Of a stretch of DNA of 40,007 nt, positions 16,623 to 25,021 are shown piece after piece; the stretch's first letter is position 1; every line of letters begins with the position of its first letter. The notes beneath the pieces are model-generated. The model did not search any database and was not told where the DNA came from. It saw nothing but the letters and a program-made list of their open reading frames with translations. Both the position numbers and the translations under genes were made by a program. The stretch is from Candidatus Fermentithermobacillaceae bacterium DTU015. Lineage in GTDB: Bacteria > Bacillota > Sulfobacillia > Fermentithermobacillales > Fermentithermobacillaceae. Location of the stretch: positions 1-40,007 of the forward strand of contig LFST01000014.1 of assembly GCA_001513185.1 (NCBI GenBank). Direction: 5' to 3'.

Positions 16623-17078
16623 GTGGCAGAAAGAACTCTCGTGTTGGCTAAACCTGATGCAGTGGCGAGGGGGCTCGTAGGCGAGATAATCAGCAGGTTG
16701 GAAGCAAGAGGTTTGAAACTTGCCGGCCTCAAAATGATCTGGGTTGACGAAAACCTCGCCCACCGCCATTATTCAGCCCACGTGGGCAAGCCGTTTTTTG
16801 AAGGATTAGTCAAGTACATAACTTCCCTCCCTGTGGTGGCAATGGTGTGGGAGGGGCCGTCAGCTGTAAGCGTGGTAAGGAACACTATGGGTGCTACCAA
16901 TCCAGTCCAGGCCCAGCCTGGTACCATACGGGGCGACTTCGGGTTGGACATTTCCAACAACTTGGTACACGGGTCAGATTCGGTTGAGTCGGCCCAGCGG
17001 GAGATAGGGCTGTTTTTCAAGGAAGAAGAACTGTTCGATTGGAAGCGCCCCCATGAAGCGTTCATAGTAGGAGAATGA
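16623..17078 (+). CDS. ndk: Nucleoside diphosphate kinase
   Basis: The 151-residue protein begins (M)AERTLVLAKPDAVARGLVGEI and has the active-site NLVHGSDS with phosphorylated His116, plus GATNP and GTIRGDF nucleotide-binding motifs. It balances (d)NTP pools by transferring the gamma-phosphate between nucleotides. GTG 16623 is chosen because AAGGAGA (16607-16613) lies 9 nt upstream; longer versions would extend into the speD terminator. Length is normal for the family. Confidence 0.96.
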   Translation: MAERTLVLAKPDAVARGLVGEIISRLEARGLKLAGLKMIWVDENLAHRHYSAHVGKPFFEGLVKYITSLPVVAMVWEGPSAVSVVRNTMGATNPVQAQPGTIRGDFGLDISNNLVHGSDSVESAQREIGLFFKEEELFDWKRPHEAFIVGE

Positions 17079-17167
17079 CATCTGGATAGGCAGGGCACCT
17101 CGGGGTGCCGGCCTTGGTCCCACAAACGCCGGCTGTTAGTCTATGTGTAATAGGGGAGGGGCTTGGT

Positions 17168-17959
17168 ATGCTTTACGTAGGTACGTCAGGATTCAGCTAT
17201 GCTGACTGGAGAGGGGTGTTTTATCCCCGGTCCATGAAGCAAAACGAGTTCCTCTCCTATTACTCACAGCATTTTAACTGCGTGGAACTGAATTTTACCT
17301 ACTACAGGCAACCTTCGGCCCATTCGATAGAAGCCATGGCGGCCAAAGTGCCTGATGGCTTCAGGTTTACAGTAAAAGCCCACAGGACCATGACCCACGA
17401 GCTTCCTGATGATGAGCCCCTCATTGCCCGGGAGTTTGAGGAGTTCCGTCAGGGGATTTCCCCAATGGCTCAATCGGGCAAGCTTGGATGCGTGTTGTTC
17501 CAGTTTCCCTGGTCGTTTAGGCCTTCTAGGCGCAATTACGACTATGTGCTGTCCCTGCCTGACAGGTTGGACTACGCGGACGTGGTGGTTGAATTTAGGA
17601 ACAATGCGTGGGCAAGGGATGAAGTGTACAGATACCTCAGAGAGCGGGGCATCGGGTTTTGCTGCGTAGATGAGCCTGACCTAAGAGGGCTTTTCCCAAG
17701 GGTGGCTGTGGCTACCTCCAAGCTGGGCTACGTGCGGTTTCACGGCAGGAATGCCGTCAAATGGTTTAACCACAAAGAGGCTTGGGAAAGGTACGATTAC
17801 CTATACAGCCGCGATGAACTGGCCGAGTGGATCCCGAAAGTACGCCAGATAGCAGATACTGCTGAAGATACCTACGTGTTCTTCAACAACTGCCACCAAG
17901 GCCAGGCTGCAATTAACGCCTCACAGATGCAGCAGCTCCTGCTGGAAACTGAATCGTAA
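17168..17959 (+). CDS. DUF72 family protein (YecE-like TIM barrel)
   Basis: The 263-residue protein starts MLYVGTSGFSYADWRGVFYP and contains ELNFTYYRQPS, KAHRTMTHE and YVRFHGRN, the hallmarks of DUF72. Members adopt a TIM-barrel fold resembling endonuclease IV or sugar isomerases. Their biochemical role is not established, and nothing in this context decides it. The ATG follows GGGGAGGGG (about 17153-17161), which excludes longer upstream starts. Confidence 0.88.
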   Translation: MLYVGTSGFSYADWRGVFYPRSMKQNEFLSYYSQHFNCVELNFTYYRQPSAHSIEAMAAKVPDGFRFTVKAHRTMTHELPDDEPLIAREFEEFRQGISPMAQSGKLGCVLFQFPWSFRPSRRNYDYVLSLPDRLDYADVVVEFRNNAWARDEVYRYLRERGIGFCCVDEPDLRGLFPRVAVATSKLGYVRFHGRNAVKWFNHKEAWERYDYLYSRDELAEWIPKVRQIADTAEDTYVFFNNCHQGQAAINASQMQQLLLETES

Positions 17960-18008
17960 CTTTAGCTCAAGCACGTAATGGACGGGCCCACGAATCTACG
18001 CAAGATTG

Positions 18009-19307
18009 CTAAATAAGGTTGGCGGCAATTCCTGCATACGCCAGCATGACCGCCGCTATTGCTCCGATCACCGGCCAGTATGTCTTGTATATCTGTGCCA
18101 GATCCACGTCGTAGTACTGGCATGTGAGCACCTGGCACAAATGAAGGGGCGACGTAAAATACGCCAGAAAGCCCGCCCCGTATATGACGGTAGTAAGGTA
18201 CAGCACAGCATCAGGCGAGGCTCCTGCAGGCACCAGGATTGGGATGAGCACACCCGATGTGGTCATATGGTTGGCGCTTACATATCCAAACAGCAGCGGA
18301 AAAACCACTGCAAGCACTGCGGGAGATATCCCGTGGCTGCTAGCTGTGTTTACCAGCGCAGGAAACACAGGGGAGAGGGCGGCATACTCCTTAAAAGCCA
18401 TGATCCAGAACATGGCGGCCACCTGAGGGAGATTGGCGCCCTTGAGCACAGTGGATGCTGACGGCAACTCCCTTTTTTCCAAGTATGCCATGGCTGTCCC
18501 CAGGATTACCCCTGTGAACATTGATATCCACAAGGATATTTTGAAGATAACGCTCAAAACCAGCGCAGCAAGGAGAGGGGCGCCGTAGCGGAGAAATTCC
18601 TTGAAGCCTTTCACTCTGGAAGCTTGGCTGACGGCATCAGTTGAGGCCGGGGCTTGGGACTTGCCCGCACAGGATTGCGTTTTCGCAGGAGACGCATGTA
18701 CTGCCTTTGCTTGCCCGGTGTTTCTTAGTAGGAACCAATAGCCTCCAAGCCAGAATGCAATTCCGTAAGGCCAAAGCTTAGACAGGAGGGTTCCCACAGA
18801 TACGCCTATGAGGTTGGCAACCAGAATCAATGTGGGCGATAAAGGAAATATGAAAAACATGCCGTGCCGGAACACCAGGTTTACAGCAGCCTTAATGGAG
18901 GGGGAAAGGTCAAGCCCATCGCCCAGCTTATCCACCAAAGGCGCCGAAACCGCGGCTCCTCCCAAGACGGGCATTGACCCGATGAGGGCAGGCACAGCCA
19001 TGATTGCTCCCTTGATATTGCCAAGGAAGCTTGAAAGCCCTTGGACCATTCTCTCAAGATAGCCGGTTTCTTTCATCACCGTGGAAAATACTCCTATTGC
19101 AAACACGGTGACAGCCAGTTCAATGGTGGTACCGTCGGTAAACGCGCTCCAAATCACCTGCATGGATTCACCCAAGGAAAGCCCTGAAGTGAGCGCCATG
19201 ATGACAGTGGCTGCACACATGGTATACGCCAGGGACACTTTCTTGAAGGAAAACCAGATGATGATGACAATTGCGGCTATAACACCTAATAATTGCAACG
19301 AGCCCAC
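18009..19307 (-). CDS. DUF401 family integral membrane protein (probable anion/metabolite permease)
   Basis: The 432-residue protein has about ten hydrophobic segments and the DUF401 hallmark ALIGSMPVLGGAAVSAPLVDKLG (about residues 106-128), followed by FRHGMFFIFPLSPTLILVANL. A hydrophilic loop rich in Ala/Ser/Gln (about 205-230) divides two halves, a layout shared with CitM/GntP-like ion-transporter superfamily proteins. The substrate is unknown. The start is uncertain: GTG 19307 has AGGA 5 nt upstream, and TTG 19299 has GAGGTG 6 nt upstream, giving MQLLGVIAAIV. It converges with the DUF72 gene across a 49-bp gap. Confidence 0.75.
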   Translation of the reverse strand: MGSLQLLGVIAAIVIIIWFSFKKVSLAYTMCAATVIMALTSGLSLGESMQVIWSAFTDGTTIELAVTVFAIGVFSTVMKETGYLERMVQGLSSFLGNIKGAIMAVPALIGSMPVLGGAAVSAPLVDKLGDGLDLSPSIKAAVNLVFRHGMFFIFPLSPTLILVANLIGVSVGTLLSKLWPYGIAFWLGGYWFLLRNTGQAKAVHASPAKTQSCAGKSQAPASTDAVSQASRVKGFKEFLRYGAPLLAALVLSVIFKISLWISMFTGVILGTAMAYLEKRELPSASTVLKGANLPQVAAMFWIMAFKEYAALSPVFPALVNTASSHGISPAVLAVVFPLLFGYVSANHMTTSGVLIPILVPAGASPDAVLYLTTVIYGAGFLAYFTSPLHLCQVLTCQYYDVDLAQIYKTYWPVIGAIAAVMLAYAGIAANLI

Positions 19308-19497
19308 CTCGGTCCTGTAAGAAGTTGGGGCAGTTTTCGTAATCTAAGCCTAATTATAACTTAGTGTGCCGGCTTTGCCCAAGATTGCAGCCAGATGTGT
19401 TGTTGCAGGAATTGCACGTATTGCTCCAGAACTACCAAGACCGGTACCCTAAGGCTGTGACAGGTGCAGCGGAGACGTGGGAGAGGAGTTGGAGTTT

Positions 19498-21999
19498 GTG
19501 GCTATACCTGTACCAGACTACGTGGCTTTTGATGTTGAAACCACAGGGTTTTCCCCTGATGATGACCGGATAATCGAAGTTGCATTTGTGCGTTTTGAAA
19601 ACGGCGTGCCGGTTGAGCGATTTTCATCCCTTGTCCGCCCCGACAGGGAGGTTGGCCTCAAAATCTTGAGGCTTACAGGGATTTCCCGGGAAGAATTGGC
19701 TGACAGTCCTGATATTGGCTCGATTGTTGGCCAGATAGAACAGTTTCGCGGCGGTTTGCCATTGGTAGGCCATAATCCTGAATTCGATGTATCCTTCCTT
19801 TCCAGGGTAATCCCCGGCTTTCCAGGCGTCCCTGTCTATGACACCCTGGAACTTGCACGGATTGTCTATCCAGGGCTCAAGAGCTTCAAATTGGGAGACT
19901 TGGCTAGTGAGCTGGGTATCCCGTTATGCGACGCCCATAGAGCTTGCGATGATGCTGAAGCCACAGGGCTAATCTTTGCAGCCATCCAAGAGAGGGTCCT
20001 CGCGATTTCCAAGGCCGTACGGGAAAAGATCATCCGCATAATGGGGGCGGACTGGGTATCCCGGAGCGTTTTCCAGGTCCAAGAGAGCCCCGGTCCTCAA
20101 TTATTGCTTTTCATTGAACCGTCCTCCGCTGGAAGCTTGCCTGGCGATGTTAAGCCTTTACCCGCTGAAACCTGCTTGGACCGGGTTGAGGAAGCGTGCC
20201 TCGATTGGGTGGCGGACCTGCTTCAAGGGCAGCGGGGCCATACCTTTGTGGACTTCCCCCTCGAGGGGCTCACCCCGGCAAAGGTGGCAAAGAGCTTAAG
20301 TGCCCATCCAGGGCCGGTGGTGCTTGCTGCAGATCTTGCTGCAGATATGGACACCGGGTCCGCGGCAAGCCAGGGCATGAGTTTCCTGTCAGTTCCCAGG
20401 GACTATCTTTGCCTGCTAAAGGCGGATATGGTGGAAGATCTGACCCGGGGCGGGCACTTGGACCACTTGGACGTTGAGTCAAAGAGATTCTTGTCGACCA
20501 TCACGGTGTGGAGGAGTATCACCCAGAACGGCATGTTCAGAGAGATCCAGGTTGTAGGTAAAGGCCATACCTTGAGCCGTGAATTGAGCTGTCTGGGGTT
20601 TCCTGATTGCCAGGAATTCTGCCCCTACCTTGAACGTTGCTTTTACCGGAAGGCGCTAAACGCTGCTTTAGCCAGCCGGCTAATCGTGGTTCCCAAAGAA
20701 CACTGCTTAGATGTCCCAGGAGAACTCAATGCAAGCGGATGCGTGCTACTGGGCTTTGACGAGCTGGGAACGATATGGGAGCGGAGACAACCCCGGCTTG
20801 ACTTGGAAAGGCTGAGAAGCGTATTGGAAGGTTTAGGATGCACCGGGTTGGCTGAACAGGTTGAACGGCTGATATTTAAGGGTTTGGATGCCCTGGGTTC
20901 AAACCACGATATGGTGGTGCCTGAGGATCTTGTGGCGGCGCTTGCCTCCTTGCACCGTGAAATCAGGCTTGTGCTTCCTGAGCTGAGCCAGGCGCTGAAG
21001 CATTCGCTGGGTACCTGCTCTCAACTGCAGGCTGCCCCGCCTGTGTTGGGGGCAGACCTCCGCAGGCTGGAATACTGGGCAGACCAGATGGAGGGCATTC
21101 TGGCTCAAGACAATACCTCCGTGTGCCTGTTGGAGCGAGGCTACGGTGATGCCCGGGGGGTTATCTCCAGGAAACATGTATGGCCGGCGATTCATGGCAA
21201 GATCAGCCTTGTGGAGCGGTTTGGAAATGTAGTGCTGGTTTCGCCAAACGCAAGCTTTGTGTCCCGGTTTGAGGGGCTTAGGCGCCTTTACGGATTTGAA
21301 CCCGGAGACCGTGTCCACCATGTGGATCATCCTGTGACCCACGCCCAGGCAGGCACCGGCCCCTTGCTGGTCTCAATAGATAAGGGCCACAGGCTGTCAT
21401 ATTCTGAGCATCTGGAACTTACAGGGGATTTCATCAAGCAATTGGCGCTGGCAACATCTGAGAATATTCTGTGCTTGTGCCCTTCATATTCGTACATCAG
21501 GAGCCTCGCAGGCCAGATCTCAGAGTTCCTGGAAAGCAATCAAATCGCAGTGTTTGCCCAGGGGGTAGATGGCGGAGCTAGAGTGCTGGAACACCTGGGC
21601 GAGCCTGGTACTTTGGTGCTGGCAAGGTTCGGGGTGGACATTTTGGGCAATACACAGGTCTTACCGCGGATCCTAGTGATACCCAGGATACCCTTCCTGC
21701 CGCCTAACACCATGGCAGATATCAGGCAAAGGGAAATATCGAGCCTTGGGAAAAGCGGATTTGTAGAAATCAGCGTGATGCCTGTGGTGCTCGCCCTCAG
21801 AGCTTACATGGAAGATTTGAGCCGTGCTGTCGGGAACATTGCAGTGTTTCTTCTGGATCCTAAGCTGCTGCCAGGGCAAAGCGGATGGGGTAGTGAATTC
21901 ATGGCGCAGTTCCACGACGTAGCTTCCATGGTGTGCCCGCAACAAATTGGCATTGCACAAGCACTGAGATGGATTAGATCGGGTAATAGCAAACGCTGA
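19498..21999 (+). CDS. DnaQ-family exonuclease fused to a degenerate DinG-like helicase domain
   Basis: The 833-residue protein starts with an intact DEDDh 3'-5' exonuclease (about residues 8-175; FDVETTGF with Asp12 and Glu14, GHNPEFDVSFL, HRACDDAEATG). The rest follows the DinG layout, including an Fe-S-type cysteine set CLGFPDC-QEFC-PYLERC (Cys365, 371, 375, 381) and a C-terminal segment ending FLLDPKLL. The helicase motifs are lost, though. The Walker A position reads VDFPLEGLTPAKVA with no GK[ST], the DEAH position reads FDELG, and motif VI (GxGRxIR) is AYMEDLSRAVG. ATP-driven unwinding is therefore unlikely. GTG 19498 is preferred, with AGAGGAG 9 nt upstream; GTG 19477 lacks a well-spaced site. 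Confidence 0.78.
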   Translation: MAIPVPDYVAFDVETTGFSPDDDRIIEVAFVRFENGVPVERFSSLVRPDREVGLKILRLTGISREELADSPDIGSIVGQIEQFRGGLPLVGHNPEFDVSFLSRVIPGFPGVPVYDTLELARIVYPGLKSFKLGDLASELGIPLCDAHRACDDAEATGLIFAAIQERVLAISKAVREKIIRIMGADWVSRSVFQVQESPGPQLLLFIEPSSAGSLPGDVKPLPAETCLDRVEEACLDWVADLLQGQRGHTFVDFPLEGLTPAKVAKSLSAHPGPVVLAADLAADMDTGSAASQGMSFLSVPRDYLCLLKADMVEDLTRGGHLDHLDVESKRFLSTITVWRSITQNGMFREIQVVGKGHTLSRELSCLGFPDCQEFCPYLERCFYRKALNAALASRLIVVPKEHCLDVPGELNASGCVLLGFDELGTIWERRQPRLDLERLRSVLEGLGCTGLAEQVERLIFKGLDALGSNHDMVVPEDLVAALASLHREIRLVLPELSQALKHSLGTCSQLQAAPPVLGADLRRLEYWADQMEGILAQDNTSVCLLERGYGDARGVISRKHVWPAIHGKISLVERFGNVVLVSPNASFVSRFEGLRRLYGFEPGDRVHHVDHPVTHAQAGTGPLLVSIDKGHRLSYSEHLELTGDFIKQLALATSENILCLCPSYSYIRSLAGQISEFLESNQIAVFAQGVDGGARVLEHLGEPGTLVLARFGVDILGNTQVLPRILVIPRIPFLPPNTMADIRQREISSLGKSGFVEISVMPVVLALRAYMEDLSRAVGNIAVFLLDPKLLPGQSGWGSEFMAQFHDVASMVCPQQIGIAQALRWIRSGNSKR

Positions 22000-22014
22000 G
22001 CCCTAATATACAGG

Positions 22015-22055
22015 TACCAGGAGGTGACACACCATGAAGTACAGGCCTCCTGGTA
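22015..22055 (+). promoter_or_regulatory. Hairpin sequestering the ribosome binding site of the TIGR04086 gene
   Basis: TACCAGGAGG (22015-22024), which contains the Shine-Dalgarno sequence, is perfectly complementary over 10 bp to CCTCCTGGTA (22046-22055) within codons 5-8. The ATG (22034) lies in the 21-nt loop. Such a helix would hide the ribosome binding site unless opened, for example by ribosomes finishing the upstream gene or by temperature. Confidence 0.5.
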
Positions 22056-22459
22056 AACCAGGATACTCACGATGGAGTCAAAGGCAAAAGGTAGAAGAGA
22101 GCTTTTCTGTTGCGATGGTGGGCAAGGGCATAGGGTATGCCCTGCTTATGGCGGTGCTGCTCATAGTGGTTGCGTCAGCGGTGGTGTATCTCACTAAACT
22201 GGAAGAAAGTATCGTTTACTGGGTGGTCAACATAGGAAGTTTCGCCATCTTAGGGTTGGCATCGTTCATCACTGCAAGGCGGGCCAGGCGGTACGGCTTG
22301 TTGTACGGAGCCGCCATCGGAGCGTCATATGCCCTGATAACAGGGCTCTTGGGTGCAATCCTGTACCCGCCCTTCATAGGGATGGTGGCGTTCCTTAAGC
22401 GAATAGGTTTTTGCCTGTTGGCCGGGGCATGCGGCGGCGTGCTAGGGGTAAATTCTTAG
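22034..22459 (+). CDS. TIGR04086/DUF3792 family membrane protein
   Basis: The 141-residue protein has a basic, Pro-rich N-terminus (about 25 residues) and four membrane segments (YALLMAVLLIVVASAVVYL; VNIGSFAILGLASFITA; LLYGAAIGASYALITGLLGAIL; IGFCLLAGACGGVLGV). This size and layout match TIGR04086, found in spore-forming and related Bacillota, often near yajC-secDF. Its function is unknown. The ATG follows AGGAGGTGA, but that site lies within a perfect inverted repeat. Confidence 0.78.
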   Translation: MKYRPPGKPGYSRWSQRQKVEESFSVAMVGKGIGYALLMAVLLIVVASAVVYLTKLEESIVYWVVNIGSFAILGLASFITARRARRYGLLYGAAIGASYALITGLLGAILYPPFIGMVAFLKRIGFCLLAGACGGVLGVNS

Positions 22460-22512
22460 GTAGGAATAATCTGCCTGCAAAACACGCATGATACCCTCAG
22501 GAACGTTGGTCG

Positions 22513-23715
22513 TTGCTGGGGGTTTTTGCCTTGGTCAGGAAATTTCACCGGACATTTTCAAGACTGGTGGTTTGGCTAATCCCGATAACGATTATCCTAG
22601 GGGCATGGCCGGGCAGGGTGGACGGAAGCCGGCCTGATTATGCGGAACTCTTTGAGAGCGGACGGGTTTTGAAGGTAGGACAAACAGGTGAAGACGTGCG
22701 GCAGCTGCAGGCGCTCCTACGTGACCTAGGTCTGTACACTGCAAGTGTGGACGGGATCTTCGGGGAGAAGACCAAGGCCGCTGTGCTTGCGTTTCAGCAA
22801 AGCTACGGCTTGTTAAGGGACGGCATCGTGGGCCCAGGCACTAAACAGGCCCTTTACGGCCAATTCCTGAAACTCTACCCGCCAGACAAGCACACGGTTT
22901 CAGCAGGGGAGACCTTGTGGATTATCGCCGCCAAGTATGGCTTGAGCGTTTCCCAGCTTGTAAAGCTCAACAACCTCAAGGATCCCGACCGCTTGTTTCC
23001 AGGAGATGTCTTGGTGCTCCGGGCGGACGAAACCACACCGGTTTCGGGGAATGGGAGCGTGTCAAAAGCCCCGCCTGAAGATACTTCTGATGAAGCGAAC
23101 TTGTCCCCGGTTGAGAAATTCCCGGTACCTGATAAACGGATATGTCTTACGTTCAACGATGGTCCTGATCCTGCCACGACTCCTGCCATTCTTGACGTGC
23201 TGGACAAATACGGGATAAAAGCTACCTTCTTCGTGATTGGACATAAGGCCAGGGAATACCCTGAACTAGTCAAGCAGATGGCGGACAGGGGCCATGTTAT
23301 CGGCGTTCACGGTTACGAACACAAGATACTGGCAGGACTCAGTTCACGGGAAGTCAAGACTGATTTGGAGATGGCACAAACATGCATAACCCAGATTTCA
23401 GGCTACAAGCCTTACCTGTACCGGCCGCCCCACGGGATGCTAGATGAGACGCAGATAAGGGAGGCCCAGAAACTTGGGATGAAAGTACTCATGTGGACCA
23501 ACGTGGGAGGTGCGGACATTGGGGCCAGATCGCCACAAGAGGTTGTGGAGCGGGTGCTTGCTTGGGCAAGGGACGGAGCGATTATCCTGCTCCACGAGGG
23601 ATTCCCTCATACTGCCAAGGCGTTGGATGAGCTCATCCCGTCCCTTGCACGGATGGGTTTTGGCTTTCAGAATTTAAGCCCGGATTCGGTTACTGAACCT
23701 GTCCCTGGGCAATGA
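22513..23715 (+). CDS. Cell-wall protein: PG_binding_1, LysM and NodB-type polysaccharide deacetylase domains
   Basis: The 400-residue protein has an N-terminal signal/anchor (LVVWLIPITIILGAW, 18-32), a peptidoglycan-binding domain (52-115, GxVDGIFGEKTKAAVLAFQ), a LysM (126-169, HTVSAGETLWIIAAKYG) and a NodB-homology deacetylase domain (207-395). It should be exported and bind the wall. The catalytic motifs are altered. TFDDGP is TFNDGP (Asn215 in place of the catalytic-base Asp; metal ligand Asp216 kept), the metal His pair is HGYEH (266, 270), and RPPYG is RPPHG. The WxxD motif is WTN (Asn330), and LHD is LHE (361-362). Activity is uncertain. TTG start with AGGAA 9 nt upstream. Its 3' end overlaps the convergent gene by 26 bp. 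Confidence 0.85.
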   Translation: MLGVFALVRKFHRTFSRLVVWLIPITIILGAWPGRVDGSRPDYAELFESGRVLKVGQTGEDVRQLQALLRDLGLYTASVDGIFGEKTKAAVLAFQQSYGLLRDGIVGPGTKQALYGQFLKLYPPDKHTVSAGETLWIIAAKYGLSVSQLVKLNNLKDPDRLFPGDVLVLRADETTPVSGNGSVSKAPPEDTSDEANLSPVEKFPVPDKRICLTFNDGPDPATTPAILDVLDKYGIKATFFVIGHKAREYPELVKQMADRGHVIGVHGYEHKILAGLSSREVKTDLEMAQTCITQISGYKPYLYRPPHGMLDETQIREAQKLGMKVLMWTNVGGADIGARSPQEVVERVLAWARDGAIILLHEGFPHTAKALDELIPSLARMGFGFQNLSPDSVTEPVPGQ

Positions 23716-24235
23716 TGTCCTTTACGACTTGTTCTGCCCCTTTTACGTAGAGGCACATCTCGGCAATGGCCATGCTCTGGAACATTGCATTTTGAGCTTC
23801 GGCCAGAGAAGTTACAGCCTTTTGGAGCGCCTGGGCAACCTGCCTGTCTACCTTAGGTTGCTGCATGGAGAGCTGGTCTCCCAAGAGGCTGATAAGCTCG
23901 CTCAACTGTTGTGAATTGGAGCGCACAATGTCGTCGCCTTGTGACACTATAGAAGCGATTTGTTGCGACAAGGCAAGCAAGGTGTCAACTGCTTGAGAGT
24001 CAGCCACATGGGTGGAGGCTTTGCTCAATGCACTCTGCAAGTCCTGCTCGATGAGCATCTGCTGTTCCCTGACGCTGTTTTGGACTTGTGACAGTGCTGC
24101 CTCGATTTTCTCGGCAGGTGTAGTCGGCGCACCTGCGCCCGGTGGTTTGAAAGAGCGCCTCATTTCTTCTACTACGTGGGATGCGGAACTCTGGCCATCT
24201 ATGTTGCCTATCGGGTAGTCTTCATGTTCAATCAC
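23690..24235 (-). CDS. Unknown helical/coiled-coil protein
   Basis: I do not recognise this 181-residue protein. After a polar N-terminus (EHEDYPIGNIDGQSS) and a Pro-rich linker (PPGAGAPTTPAE), about residues 50-175 are almost entirely helix-forming, rich in Gln, Ala, Ser and Leu with heptad-like spacing (QDLQSALSKAS, LLALSQQIASIVSQ, QQLSELISLLGDQL, QALQKAVTSLAEAQNAMFQSMA). No membrane segment or signal is visible. GTG 24235 is chosen because AAAGGAGG lies 5-8 nt upstream. It is divergent from another small helical protein across a 125-bp gap and converges with the deacetylase gene. Confidence 0.7.
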   Translation of the reverse strand: MIEHEDYPIGNIDGQSSASHVVEEMRRSFKPPGAGAPTTPAEKIEAALSQVQNSVREQQMLIEQDLQSALSKASTHVADSQAVDTLLALSQQIASIVSQGDDIVRSNSQQLSELISLLGDQLSMQQPKVDRQVAQALQKAVTSLAEAQNAMFQSMAIAEMCLYVKGAEQVVKDIIAQGQVQ

Positions 24236-24360
24236 AAAACCCCTCCTTTCCCTGATCTGTCCTTTAGTTTTTTCGTTTTTGGATTTCTTATTAAAAAACC
24301 GTGGCACAACTAAAGGAAATCGGGGTGTCTTAGAGAAATGTGACAAAGGGGGGTCGAAGA

Positions 24361-24657
24361 GTGTCGAGATTTCTGCGCGTAGGGATTTTCCTAGACCGGT
24401 TGGAAGACATCGCAGAAGCCGCTAACCTGCTGTCTGAAGCTATACAATCAGGGGAAGATGCGAACTTGCCCAAAGCCTTAGAACTTGCCCACGACATCGA
24501 AACCATGGCGAAGGAATTGCTAAATGTGATTACCAGGTGGAATTGTGAGCCGCTGATTTACACGGGCAAAGGCACCACTGAGGAAATAATCAATCTTTTG
24601 GATACACTGCTGGAGAATGCCGAGAAAAGTACCGAAGCGCCAAGGCGTACGGAATGA
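24361..24657 (+). CDS. Unknown small helical protein
   Basis: This 98-residue protein is not recognised. It is acidic and predicted helical throughout (RLEDIAEAANLLSEAI, LPKALELAHDIETMAKELLNVI, TEEIINLLDTLLENAEK), with a single Cys in RWNCEP. GTG 24361 has AGGGGGG 7 nt upstream, which is better than GTG 24340. It is followed 54 bp later by the FmdB-like gene on the same strand, and diverges from the coiled-coil gene. Confidence 0.65.
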   Translation: MSRFLRVGIFLDRLEDIAEAANLLSEAIQSGEDANLPKALELAHDIETMAKELLNVITRWNCEPLIYTGKGTTEEIINLLDTLLENAEKSTEAPRRTE

Positions 24658-24711
24658 CAGTTTGCACAAGGGGCAACCTCCATCTAAACTATTGGCGGGA
24701 GGCGGTATCTT

Positions 24712-24921
24712 ATGCCAATCTTCGAGTACAGATGCAAGCGATGCGGGAAAGTGTTTGAGTGTCTGGTGAGGAAAGGCGATGTCCCTGCATGCCCTGAGTG
24801 CGGTTCAGAGGAGCTTACTAAACTTATGTCGATGTTCGCCACAAACGTAAGGAAAGGCTCAGGAGGCCAATCATCCTGCGCCGCATGTACCGGCGGAAGT
24901 TGCAGTTCATGCAGGGGTTAG
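24712..24921 (+). CDS. FmdB-family zinc ribbon protein
   Basis: The 69-residue protein begins MPIFEYRCKRCGKVFE and has a CxxC...CxxC zinc ribbon (YRCKRCGK and PACPECGS), the standard FmdB/CxxC_CXXC_SSSS family start. The tail is Gly/Ser/Cys-rich with four extra Cys (SSCAACTGGSCSSCRG), also usual for the family. FmdB proteins are named as putative regulators, but no clear function is known. GGGAGGCGG precedes the ATG. Confidence 0.85.
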   Translation: MPIFEYRCKRCGKVFECLVRKGDVPACPECGSEELTKLMSMFATNVRKGSGGQSSCAACTGGSCSSCRG

Positions 24922-25021
24922 GTTAGATGGAATAATTTAATGGGCAAAGTTGAAATACAAGTTATTGTGGCAGGTTCTTGACCAATCGCAACAGGTAACA
25001 GCCTGGAAAGGAAGTGATTCT

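Noticed and set aside
17094..17109. GGCACC/GGTGCC hairpin after ndk as a terminator
   Set aside because: The stem is only 6 bp and no T-tract follows.
19364..19573. GTG open frame of ~69 codons just before the DnaQ-DinG gene
   Set aside because: No ribosome binding site, and its second half overlaps the exonuclease gene in another frame.
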